Shown in pieces: positions 55,716-64,000 of a DNA stretch of 64,000 bases. The notes below the pieces were generated by a model. That model did no database searches. It was given only the letters and a program-made list of their open reading frames with translations, and had not been told where the DNA came from. Made by a program: the position numbers and the translations under genes. How positions within the stretch are numbered: position 1 is the first letter of the stretch; every line of letters starts with the position of its first letter. Source of the DNA: Rapana venosa (Eukaryota > Mollusca > Gastropoda > Neogastropoda > Muricidae); the NCBI GenBank assembly GCA_028751875.1, contig CM054141.1, forward strand, positions 63,633,211 to 63,697,210. Direction: 5' to 3'.

Positions 55716-58700
55716 CTGCACAAAGTGTGGAGACATGTGTAGAGTTAAAGTGTAGAGACGTGTGTAGAGTTAAAGTGTAGAGACATGTGTAGAGTTAAAG
55801 TATAGAGTCATGTGTAGAGGTGTAGAGTCATGTGTAGAGTTAAAGTGTAGAGTTAAAGTATAGAATCATGTGTAGCGTTAAAGTGTAGAGTTAAAGTATA
55901 GAATCATGTGTAGAATTGAAGTGTAGAGTTAAAGTATAGAATCATGTGTACAGTGAAAGTGTAGAGTTAAAGTATAGAATTAAAGTGAATTAGAATTAAA
56001 GTGTAGAGTCATGTGTAGCATTAAAGTGTAGAGACATGTGTAGAGTTAAAGCATAGAGACATGTGTAGAGTTAAAGTGTAGAGTTAAAGTATAGAATCAT
56101 GTGTAGAGTTAAAGTGTAGAGTCATGTGTAGAGTTAAAGTGTAGAGTCATGTGTAGCGTTAAAGTGTAGAGACATGTGTAGAATTAAAGTGTAGAGACAT
56201 GTGTAGAATTAAAGCGTAGAGACATGTGTAGAATTAAAGCATAGAGTCATGTGTAGAATTAAAGTGTAGAGACATGTGTAGAATTAAAGTATAGAGACAT
56301 GTGTAGAATTAAAGTGTAGAGACGTGTGTAGAATTAAAGCATAGAGTCATGTGTAGAATTAAAGTGTAGAGACATGTGTAGAATTAAAGTATAGAGACAT
56401 GTGTAGAGTTAAAGTGTAGAGACATGTGTAGAATTAAAGCATAGAGTCATGTGTAGAATTAAAGTGTAGAGACATGTGTAGAATTAAAGTGTAGAGACAT
56501 GTGTAGAATTAAAGTGTAGAGACATGTGTAGAATTAAAGCATAGAGACATGTGTAGAGTTATGTTGGTGATACAGGGTCCTCCTTTCCAGAATAGGTAAA
56601 GAAAACGTGAAACAAGTTTGGTGAAAAATGTTCCCTGTTTAGATAGCGTGAAGTGAGGGGAGGGGTAAAGATATAAGCGAGCTGTTGTTTTTGTTTTCCT
56701 TTGCTCTCCTTTACTTGTGTGAACAAATGAATTATACTAATCAAGATGTGCATATGTATGAATAAAAAAGATCACACACACATACACACACAGCCCAATC
56801 ATGAAAACTCAAAACCACCCTTAAGGGATGAAAAAGCTTTTCAGTACAATTGTCATAAAAGATGAAATTTTGCAGATGGAAAGGGAGAGAAATCATCCAG
56901 ACATGAGGCAGGTAACTGAATGGTGGGTAAAAGCGGTTGCATATGCAAAATCTCATGACAGGTGAGCCTTGGAGCTGTACCCAGGGACTGAAACCAAAGC
57001 AGACACACGGCAGGCACCCACCCACCCACCTGACTGTCGGCTCCATCTGCCAGGTCTTGCAGTGGAACTCTCTCCAGTCCTGTTTGAGGGCGGTGGTGGG
57101 GTCTGTCGTCAGTCGCCGGCGCTCTGTTTCTGGAGACTTCTCTCCCCCTGCTCCTGCTGCCGCCGCCGCCGCTGCTCCTCGACTGTGGGCTGACAGTCGC
57201 GACCCTGAAGCAACGATGATCATAATTACAACAGTAATGACAACAATCATAATTTTTACAACATAGTTTTATCGTCACTCAGTGCTTGTCAACCACAACT
57301 CACTGACAAACACAACTCATTCAGTCCATTATTTGTTGACCATTACTGACAAAGAGAGAGATAGAATACATAATGGAATAAAATAAAAATGTCTAAAAAC
57401 CTGTTAAAAAATGCTATACAGAAATCACTTAAAACAAGCAGTAACCAAAATTGCTTTAACCCCCCCCCCCCCAAAAAAAAAACCCCAACAACCAACAAAC
57501 AACCAACCCACCCAAATCCATGATGCTAACAGTGATGATGATGATGAAAATGATTCACTTCACCATGATGATGATGATGATGATGATGATGATCATCGTC
57601 GTCATCGTCATCATCAGCCAACAGTCTGTGTTATGTTTCCTACCCTTGTCCTTTTCCTTGATGTAGGAGGAGACGAGGTCGTGGAGGAACAAGATGACTT
57701 CAGCGTCCATGGCCACCTTGATGTGGTCGTAGAACTCCGTCACAAAGCTGCACTCCACCACTGGCTTGGCATCTGCAGCAGCAGCAGCAGTAACATCAAG
57801 ACAGGGTCACACTGCTGTTTGCCGCTTGTTTAAATTATCCGTGTCTTAGACTACAATAAAGATCCATAAAGTCTCTGTGTTAACTACTTGTCTTTCATTC
57901 ATAAACCAGTCTGCTGAAAACTCCATGACCTTTTTAACATCAAGAAAAGAATGACATAAACTCTTGTGCGGCAGAACTGGAAAACGGTCCTTTTCTTCCT
58001 CTGCTTTTTTGGCTTCTTCCAAAACAACACTTAGGCTAAAATGCATTAGCAAATCAAGACACAAAGCAACATATCTAAATCATCTTTCCCTGCTGCACAC
58101 ACACCAAAATAAACAATTTTATGAATTTTTTTTTGTTCCTCGGCTAGAGCTCTGAGGCTTACCAGTGATGGAGGTTTTGCACATGTGACCGTTTTTGCCC
58201 ACCATTAAGGTAGCCACACTCCAACTTCAGAGAGTTATGCTCTGTATATGCTCCACTATCCACCTACAAATACACCAAAAGGCCTACCATCCCAAGAATC
58301 CTGGAACGAAGAATCACCAAAATCCTTCCTTGCAAATATCACACCATTACAGGGGACAAGCGCAGAATGCTGCAAGAAGACAATTACTTATTTAAGTGGC
58401 CCCTACCGTCCTGCTGTGGTTCACTCTTGCCCTGGAAGTGGGTGGACTTGAGGTTCATGTAGAGGGCAGGCAGAGCGAAGATGATCTCTGTCTCATGGCT
58501 GTACATCTGCGACTTGCGGCTCTTCCTCGTCTCTCCGGGACTGTCCACTCTCTCACGGCGGATTTCAGGAAATGCTTCGATATCTGAGAGAGAATAAAAG
58601 GGCAGCAGGTGACTTGCTGTGAAACAGAAGGGTGAACAACGAAAAAATTAAGAAAAAAGCAGAATCCGTTCCTCCTGTCCCACCCTTCCTGTCATGAAAA

Positions 58701-59419
58701 AGCCTATTTTTGTGTCAGCGAGTTTAGATTCACTGGAAAGGTGATGTATATAATACACAGCCACTTATGATTTAAGGTGTGTGTGTGTGTTTTGATATGT
58801 GTGTGCATGAGTGTGTGTGTGTGTGTGTATGTTGGTGTGTGTGAGTGAGTGAGTGTGTGTGTGTTTGTGTGTGTTGGTGTTTGTGTGAGTGTCAATATTT
58901 TGTCTGAAAGATTGAATTTGACACACAGAGAACAACTGACACACAATCTTTCCCATTCACACCCACTTATTCTTCATACTTACTCACTTACACAAATGAA
59001 CACACACACACGCACACACAAATACATGTCTAATATCACTGATAATGAAAAGGCACACACAAATACATGTCTAATATCACTGATAATGAAAAGACAAAAA
59101 ATGTTAAGAACGAATACACACACACAAACACACACACTTCAAAAGATGAGTGACTGTATACTGCACAGTCACAGAGAAGCAACACCGTGTGAAATCTCTC
59201 TCATGATCCTCCTAAGAACTCAGACATGCCTCTCACCTCTCTCGATGGAGCAGAAGGCGTAAGAGAACCACTCGCGTACGCTGGTGAACTGCTGGGGGGC
59301 GATGTGGCCTCTGGACACTTTGCTGATGGTGGCCACGGGCTGACCGTCCGGCACTGCCGCCACTGCCCGCGTCTTGTCGTGGCCGATCTCAAACTGCAGG
59401 TCCTGCACTATGTGCACTC
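55475..59419 (-). CDS. BLTP1: BLTP1 (KIAA1109/Tweek) 3' end, last five coding exons
   Basis: BLTP1 is a giant bridge-like lipid-transfer protein (about 5,000 residues in vertebrates, from memory). It forms a long hydrophobic groove of repeating beta modules carrying phospholipid between membranes at contact sites. Only the C-terminal about 300 residues are in this window, in five exons totalling 905 bases with consistent phases. Recognisable C-terminal motifs are FALPALYMNLKS, VVECSFVTEFYDHIKVAMDA, EVILFLHDLVSSYIKEK, DPVGADYVLQKLGFSHAR and TIPKWMQRGFMDPLDKILS. The gene continues upstream beyond 64000; 59420-64000 is one intron as far as I can see. It converges on EXOC1. Two alanine tracts (in the last two exons) are local peculiarities. 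Confidence 0.9.
55716..56560 (-). repeat. 25-base minisatellite abutting the BLTP1 last-exon acceptor
   Basis: Plus-strand unit GTAGAGTTAAAGTGTAGAGACATGT in degenerate form, more than 25 copies. On the minus strand the unit ACATGTCTCTACACTTTAAC resembles the acceptor tract ACATGTCTCCACACTTTGTGCAG, but the copies lack its AG. Confidence 0.93.
56561..57029 (-). other. Rest of the last BLTP1 intron
   Basis: AT-rich sequence with a SINE tail fragment (56910-57000). Nothing else recognised. Confidence 0.6.
56910..57000 (+). mobile_element. SINE family A, 3' end fragment
   Basis: GCGGTTGCATATGCAAAATC, then CAGGTGAGCCTTGGAGCTG. Confidence 0.7.
57030..57204 (-). CDS. BLTP1: BLTP1 penultimate coding exon
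   Basis: 175 bases. The acceptor TTGCTTCAG precedes 57204 and the donor is GTGGGT. It reads SRLSAHSRG, an alanine tract, GEKSPETERRRLTTDPT and then DWREFHCKTWQMEPTVR, the last being the conserved 'DWR.F.C.TW..EPT.R' of BLTP1. Confidence 0.9.
57530..57620 (+). repeat. (GAT)n microsatellite
   Basis: GATGATGATG runs with few interruptions in a BLTP1 intron. A second (GAT)n run is at 59487-59516. Confidence 0.95.
57644..57772 (-). CDS. BLTP1: BLTP1 coding exon (third from last)
   Basis: 129 bases: AKPVVECSFVTEFYDHIKVA, then MDAEVILFLHDLVSSYIKEK and DK. It matches the conserved 'VECS.VTEF.DHI.V.MDAE...FLHDLVS.Y.KEK'. The acceptor lies next to a short CAG-type repeat. Confidence 0.93.
58140..58235 (-). 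mobile_element. SINE family A, 3' end fragment, inverted
   Basis: On the minus strand: AGTTGGAGTGTGGCTACCTT, CACATGTGCAAAACCTCCAT and AAGCCTCAGAGCTCTAGCC. Confidence 0.7.
58407..58583 (-). CDS. BLTP1: BLTP1 coding exon (fourth from last)
   Basis: 177 bases: IEAFPEIRRERVDSPGETRK, SRKSQMYSHETEIIFALPAL and YMNLKSTHFQGKSEPQQD. The acceptor TCTCAG precedes 58583 and the donor GTAGGG follows 58407. Confidence 0.92.
59237..59419 (-). CDS. BLTP1: BLTP1 coding exon (fifth from last)
   Basis: 183 bases: VHIVQDLQFEIGHDKTRAVA, AVPDGQPVATISKVSRGHIA and PQQFTSVREWFSYAFCSIER. The acceptor CGTCGCCAG precedes 59419 and the donor GTGAGA follows 59237. Phases fit the next exon exactly. Confidence 0.88.
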
Positions 59420-59529
59420 CTGGCGACGTGCCACAGACACAGCGTGGAGTTGTTAGCGGTAGTGGCAGCAGTGAACATGAATAGCAGTTATGATGATGAT
59501 GATGATGATGATGATAACAATACCGTAAA

Positions 59530-59602
59530 ATCCCTAGCAAACGCCCACCCCCCCTGTGCACTGATTTAGGGCAAAATTGGGGGGTGGGCGTTTGCTAGGG
59601 AT
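59530..59602. repeat. 24-bp perfect inverted repeat with 25-base loop
   Basis: The left arm ATCCCTAGCAAACGCCCACC (first 20 of 24, 59530-59553) is the exact reverse complement of 59579-59602. It may be a miniature inverted-repeat transposon or the ends of one; no target duplication could be assigned. Confidence 0.9.
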
Positions 59603-59749
59603 GGACCCCTTTGCAGAAAGTAATTTTTGTGCTCAACCGTGTAATTGAGTGAAAACAAACCCCGAAAGCATGTAAGTTAGGTCGTGTGAGTAGAAGTGAA
59701 GGAAAAATTTTTTATAAGCGACTTTGAGGCAAAGAAGGCCAACGAGGGA

Positions 59750-59880
59750 CAATTTAGGAAGAGGAGAGAGATAGAGGGGGAGAGAGATGAGGAGGAGAGG
59801 ATGAGGGGGAAATGGTGGGGGGAGGGAGAGAGGAAGAGGAGAGAGAAAACGGGGGAGTGGAGAGGAGAGAGAAAAGGAAT
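59750..59880 (+). repeat. GA-rich tract
   Basis: GAGGAGAGAGA-type purine-only sequence. A CT/CA-rich tract follows at 60030-60200. Confidence 0.9.
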
Positions 59881-60239
59881 CGGAACTCGGAAACTTTTAA
59901 AATGTACCAGGCCTTTATCCCCGGGACTGAGATTCAGAACATCTTGAAAGCAAAAAAAACTAAGCAAAAACTTCACATAATTGTCAACAATTTCAATTCA
60001 AGGTTGCATGTAAAGATCAGTCTAATGTGCACTCTCTCTCTCTTCTCTCCCCTCTCTCTCGCGCACACACATACTCACCACATACTACACACACGCATAT
60101 GCACACACCCCGCTGCACCCACACACTCTCCCCCCTTTATATTTTATTACACAAAACACATGTGCATGCATCCCACACACACCATACACACATGCCCTTA
60201 CAAATGCAAAAAAGCTAATTCTCATTAATATCCAAATGG

Positions 60240-63200
60240 CATACCAAAAAATGAATAATAAAGATCTTCCACGTTTTCAAAGCAATAAACATGTTGGTTG
60301 ATTTAAGAAGTCTGCCCATGGTTTTTTGTTTTCATTTCGCCTCTTTTGAAAAGCTTCGAATATATACCATGCAAGTGCTTTAGATTGTTTTTCACTGGCC
60401 ATCAGAAGTGTCGTGCAAAACCCTGATGGTCGTGGGAAAAATTTATGGGGGAAGTTTTTTTCCCCTAATTTCACAATATACTGGACACACCACAAAAGTG
60501 AACTTCAGATTCAAGAGCATCTTTACAAAATGGACAAATTAAACTTTCTATGACTGAGCAACATGTCGATACCTATGAGTTTTTAATGGTGAGACACCTA
60601 ATCTAAAACGTAAACAATGTTTTCTTACAGCTAATTCTTCACTTCAAACACGGCTTGTGGTAGACAGGAAATTTAAAGGATGTATAAAATGAAAATCGTT
60701 CTCCAGAGACATCACTATTCCGTCCTGATGAAAACAATCTATTAGGTCTCTGTCTGAATTCACGCAAAAAAGACATTAATATATGTGACCCCTTGGTTTT
60801 CCCACACATGACCAAACCCTAACGATACAGTGTGAAACATATTTTGGAGACCCAAATTATTCTTATTGTTGCAATGAAGGTTGTAAACATTTTGTAAGCT
60901 TTTAGCGGAAATCTGTGTTCAGGCATTGTCATCATTTCACCCAATATTTTATACATCTAGTTTTGAGTAAATTACATAGAGTGGATATTTCCAGTCTCTG
61001 CATAAATTAAAGCAATTAGGTGTTCTGTACTGACATTGAGCAACCTTTTCAACGAAAAATGTATGAACGTTCATAGTTTGGGGGTCTGCCAATTAGCGCC
61101 CAAACTTCAGAGCCATATGTCAACTTGGTGAATTTGGCAGTAAAAACAACTTGAAAAATAATGATGGGGACTGGTCACCAACTGTCCATAACAGTTTCAA
61201 AATACAAACAGTTGGCTTTTCTTGCTCTAAGACCCAAATTCATTTTAATTTGCATATGAAAAAGTTAAGCCAGTGGAAAAAAATAACTCCTAAATATTTG
61301 TAACAATTGACTATCTCCAATTTTTGTGTTACCATAGCCATTTTTCTTTCGATAAAATGTATCCACTTTCCTGATACTTTAACTTTGACTTGTCAAAATT
61401 ACACTGAGGCCAAGTTGTTAGCAGTACCTTTTAAAATGTTCAATTGTTGCTGAAGACCTATTACTGAATGAGATAGCAGAAGAACGTCTCAGCAAATAAA
61501 AAGATAAAATTTCAGAAAACGCCCTTGGGGACGCTAATCCCATGTTTTGCCTGAAGCTTGGAATGTCGATGGCCAGCTCATTTTTTAGAAAAGAAAACAA
61601 AATTGGGCTGCATACTTCTCCTTGTTTTACACCAAGAGGGCAGAAAAAATATCTGTTAAATCTCTACCAACCCTTACTCTTGCTTTAACGACCTTATATA
61701 TACTTTTAATGGTCTATCCATCTCCCTTTGATCCTTTTTTTCTTAAGAACAGCCCAGAGGTGGTGTCTATCTGCTAAATCAAAAGTTTTCTAAAATCGAT
61801 AAATGCTACATATAGTTTACAGTGATTGAGAAGCTGCCTCTGTACCAAAGCAAAAGAGAAAATATGTGATCAATAGTACTGTAGTTCTGACGAAAACCTG
61901 TTTGAGATTCGTTATAATTTTTATTTTCCTCTGCCATGTGGTAAGACGTTTGTTCAAGATGTAGCTATTATTTTTACACACATTCAACAAAGATATTCCT
62001 CTGTAATTATCAGGACAATTAATATCTCCCTTTCTTATTTTAGAGTTGTATTACTGACTCTGACCATTCATCTGGATTGGTTCCTAGTTAAAAGAGCTGA
62101 TTGAAATATTTTACAAGGAATGAAGCAATTATAAATTGGAATCTTATAAAACTCTTTAAATTAAGCCATCTGGCCCGGCGCCTTTTTTATCTTTTAAATA
62201 CTTTTAGAGCACATATACTTCATTTTCTGTTATGCTGAAATCAAGATCACTACACATATCATTTGTTGCTTTTCTAAGGTCCCGGTTTTCTATTTCATTT
62301 TCCCTATACAGGTGTACTCTTATGAGTTGGGGGAAAACGATCCTTGAAATGGTTATACCATACATTCAAGGTAATATCACTTTGTACAGTTTGCTTTTTG
62401 TCGATGTTTTAACAGTTCTCCAAAACTTCTTGGGATCTTTGAAACTTGAATGTAGTGTATTAAAAATTTTTTGTTCTTGGTGTTTGTTCTTTTTCTTAGA
62501 AGCAAATTTTTATATTTTTTCCTTTTTTCTGTGTTATTTTTCTGCTGTCTCTCCCTTGTCAGCTGGTGTTTTAAACTTTTTATTTCCTTAAAGCTTGCCT
62601 CAAGAGGCGTCGCTTTTTCTCTGCATTCACCTCATAACCGAAAGTTTAGATTTATCGCCAATTGTGATTCGTTTTTTCATACATAAACCTGCTATATGCA
62701 TTGCTTCATTAAATTTAGCCCAAAGGGATTTATTTATATCACTTTCTATTTAACTCTGTGCATTGTCAACACTACAGATATTTTTCTGTGAAAAACTTAG
62801 AACTAAATTCGCGCAGCCTTTTCCTCATCCCAACGTATTTAATTATAGGGTTTTTTGGGGTTTTTCATCAGTCTCTATGTATTCGACAATTACCTTTAAC
62901 TCGATTAGGCAATGTTTAGATTCAATTCTGGTGGACACATGAAAGTGAGACCAAGTCAATGATGCTTCTAGACAAAATGAAATAGTCAATAATACTGGCC
63001 CCATTTGTGAGCAATATTAAGTAAAGTCTCTGATCATCACCCGGTTTAAAAAACCATTAGTTATGACCAGATTAAAATTTATACATTAAAATTCAGCAAA
63101 TAGCGTCCAAAATCATTTACTAACAACATCCTTAGAAACACGTGCACAAACTCTCTCCTCCTCAGACGTATCTTCCTATCAAAAAATATGAATTTTCCCT

Positions 63201-63560
63201 ACCATTTCCCCACCCGTCCTTGCATTGAAATCCCCACATATTATAACAGGAAGATCACAGAAACTTCAAAAAAAGTCAAGCAAACATTGCTCAAGCAAGG
63301 AAACGCCATTTTTAAATATCAGTTCATTATAATACATACTTTGATATGGGGGCAAAATACATCCCAAAGCAAAACACAGTTGTTGTCCAACCTGTAAGCT
63401 TTTTAGATATCTTAAATACAATACAGTTGTCATATTCTGTTTTTCCCATAAGGTGTTTTGGTTTTTAAATCGATTTCTTTTGAGCAAAGCTGCCCACCCG
63501 ATAACCCGCAGTGGCTGGGATTAGTTTTAATTTGACAAGGAGGTGAAATTTGTAACATAA
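60240..63560 (-). mobile_element. Decayed full-length-like LINE, minus strand
   Basis: Minus-strand reading shows, from high to low coordinates, an endonuclease remnant near 63250-63200 (PVIICGDFNAR) and RT remnants near 61930-61850 (NESQTGFRQNYSTIDHIF) and 61800-61750 (FDLADRHHLWAVL). RT motif 4 lies near 61640-61580 (GVKQGEVCSPILFSFLKNEL), with C-terminal remnants to about 60280. Frames are interrupted many times, so it is an old copy. It differs clearly from the LINEs at 2750 and 7523. Confidence 0.75.
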
Positions 63561-64000
63561 TATTCTGGAAAAAGAAAACTAGGGAAATTTGTTTGAAAAT
63601 ATCTCAAAGAAATATGAAATCAAAATTATAAAAAATTTGATTAACACAAGGATCATATAAGCAAGTAAGTCTCTTTGTGTTGTATGCAACAAAGGAAAGG
63701 TTAGGTTTTTACCAGTATCAGTAGTTTTATGGGCATGGCCGAGTCCTAGGTGACAACATTAGATCTGGTGTCTGTGTTTTTAGGAGTACTTTTAAAAAGT
63801 TTCTGTTAACTGTGTTTGTCTGCATTTAAGCTCTACTGCGTGTTTGTGGGCCCCGCACAGGGGGGTCTGAGTCAGTTCATTTTCAACAGAAAAACATGAC
63901 TGAGATAGAATGTCTTGGTTGGTGCTTCTGGACACTCAGAGGCCCTCTCCGTCACCCTCTTTGTCGCCTGTTGGAAAAAATGGCACTGTCACCCTAACTT
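63561..64000. other. Nothing confidently recognised
   Basis: AT-rich, then moderately GC-rich sequence. The minus strand near 63965-63940 has an acceptor-like TTTTTTCCAACAG followed by an open frame of about 32 codons, but no donor and no family resemblance, so no exon is called. Confidence 0.4.

Noticed and set aside
63830..63975. Possible further BLTP1 exon on the minus strand
   Set aside because: There is an acceptor-like TTTTTTCCAACAG and a short open frame, but no donor and no similarity to BLTP1 that I can recall.

Overview
The window is animal nuclear DNA, most likely from a marine gastropod mollusc. Coding sequence is a small fraction, split into short exons with GT/AG introns. The gaps are filled with tRNA-derived SINEs, LINE fragments, (GT)n/(GA)n tracts and minisatellites; I recognise several of the SINE types by eye as common in caenogastropod DNA. 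The species assignment is inference.

Layout. Positions 1-137 (minus) are the first coding exon of an unrecognised gene. It lies head to head with EXOC1 (exocyst subunit Sec3), which fills 2312-42639 on the plus strand. I could place 23 coding exons with compatible phases, giving about 874 residues, close to the length I remember for the vertebrate protein (about 880-895). From 42640 to about 55400 is a gene-poor intergenic stretch with SINEs and a LINE scrap. From 59419 down to 55475 (minus) are the last five coding exons of BLTP1 (KIAA1109/Tweek, a bridge-like lipid-transfer protein), converging on EXOC1. The rest, to 64000, lies in a BLTP1 intron holding a 24-bp perfect hairpin and a decayed LINE.

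Three things stand out. (1) Tandem repeats sit on splice junctions. At many EXOC1 introns the repeat unit resembles the real splice site plus the adjoining exon or intron edge, so arrays of decoy acceptors (before exons 6, 16, 18, 21, 23, probably 9) or decoy donors (after exons 1, 5, 11, 21) lie next to the true site. An array also abuts the last BLTP1 exon. I regard this as the most novel signal here. (2) About 4.0 kb carrying EXOC1 exons 6-8 is present twice (9541-13547 and 13548-about 17583). The copies differ almost only by one-base indels and only the second is open in exons 7 and 8, so an unmerged contig overlap is more likely than a real duplication. (3) One base is missing in EXOC1 exon 22, and 28000-29515 looks like a poor consensus; both fit a noisy long-read assembly.

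Together the two recognised genes concern membrane supply: EXOC1 tethers secretory vesicles to PI(4,5)P2-rich plasma membrane, and BLTP1 moves bulk phospholipid between membranes. Their adjacency need not be functional.
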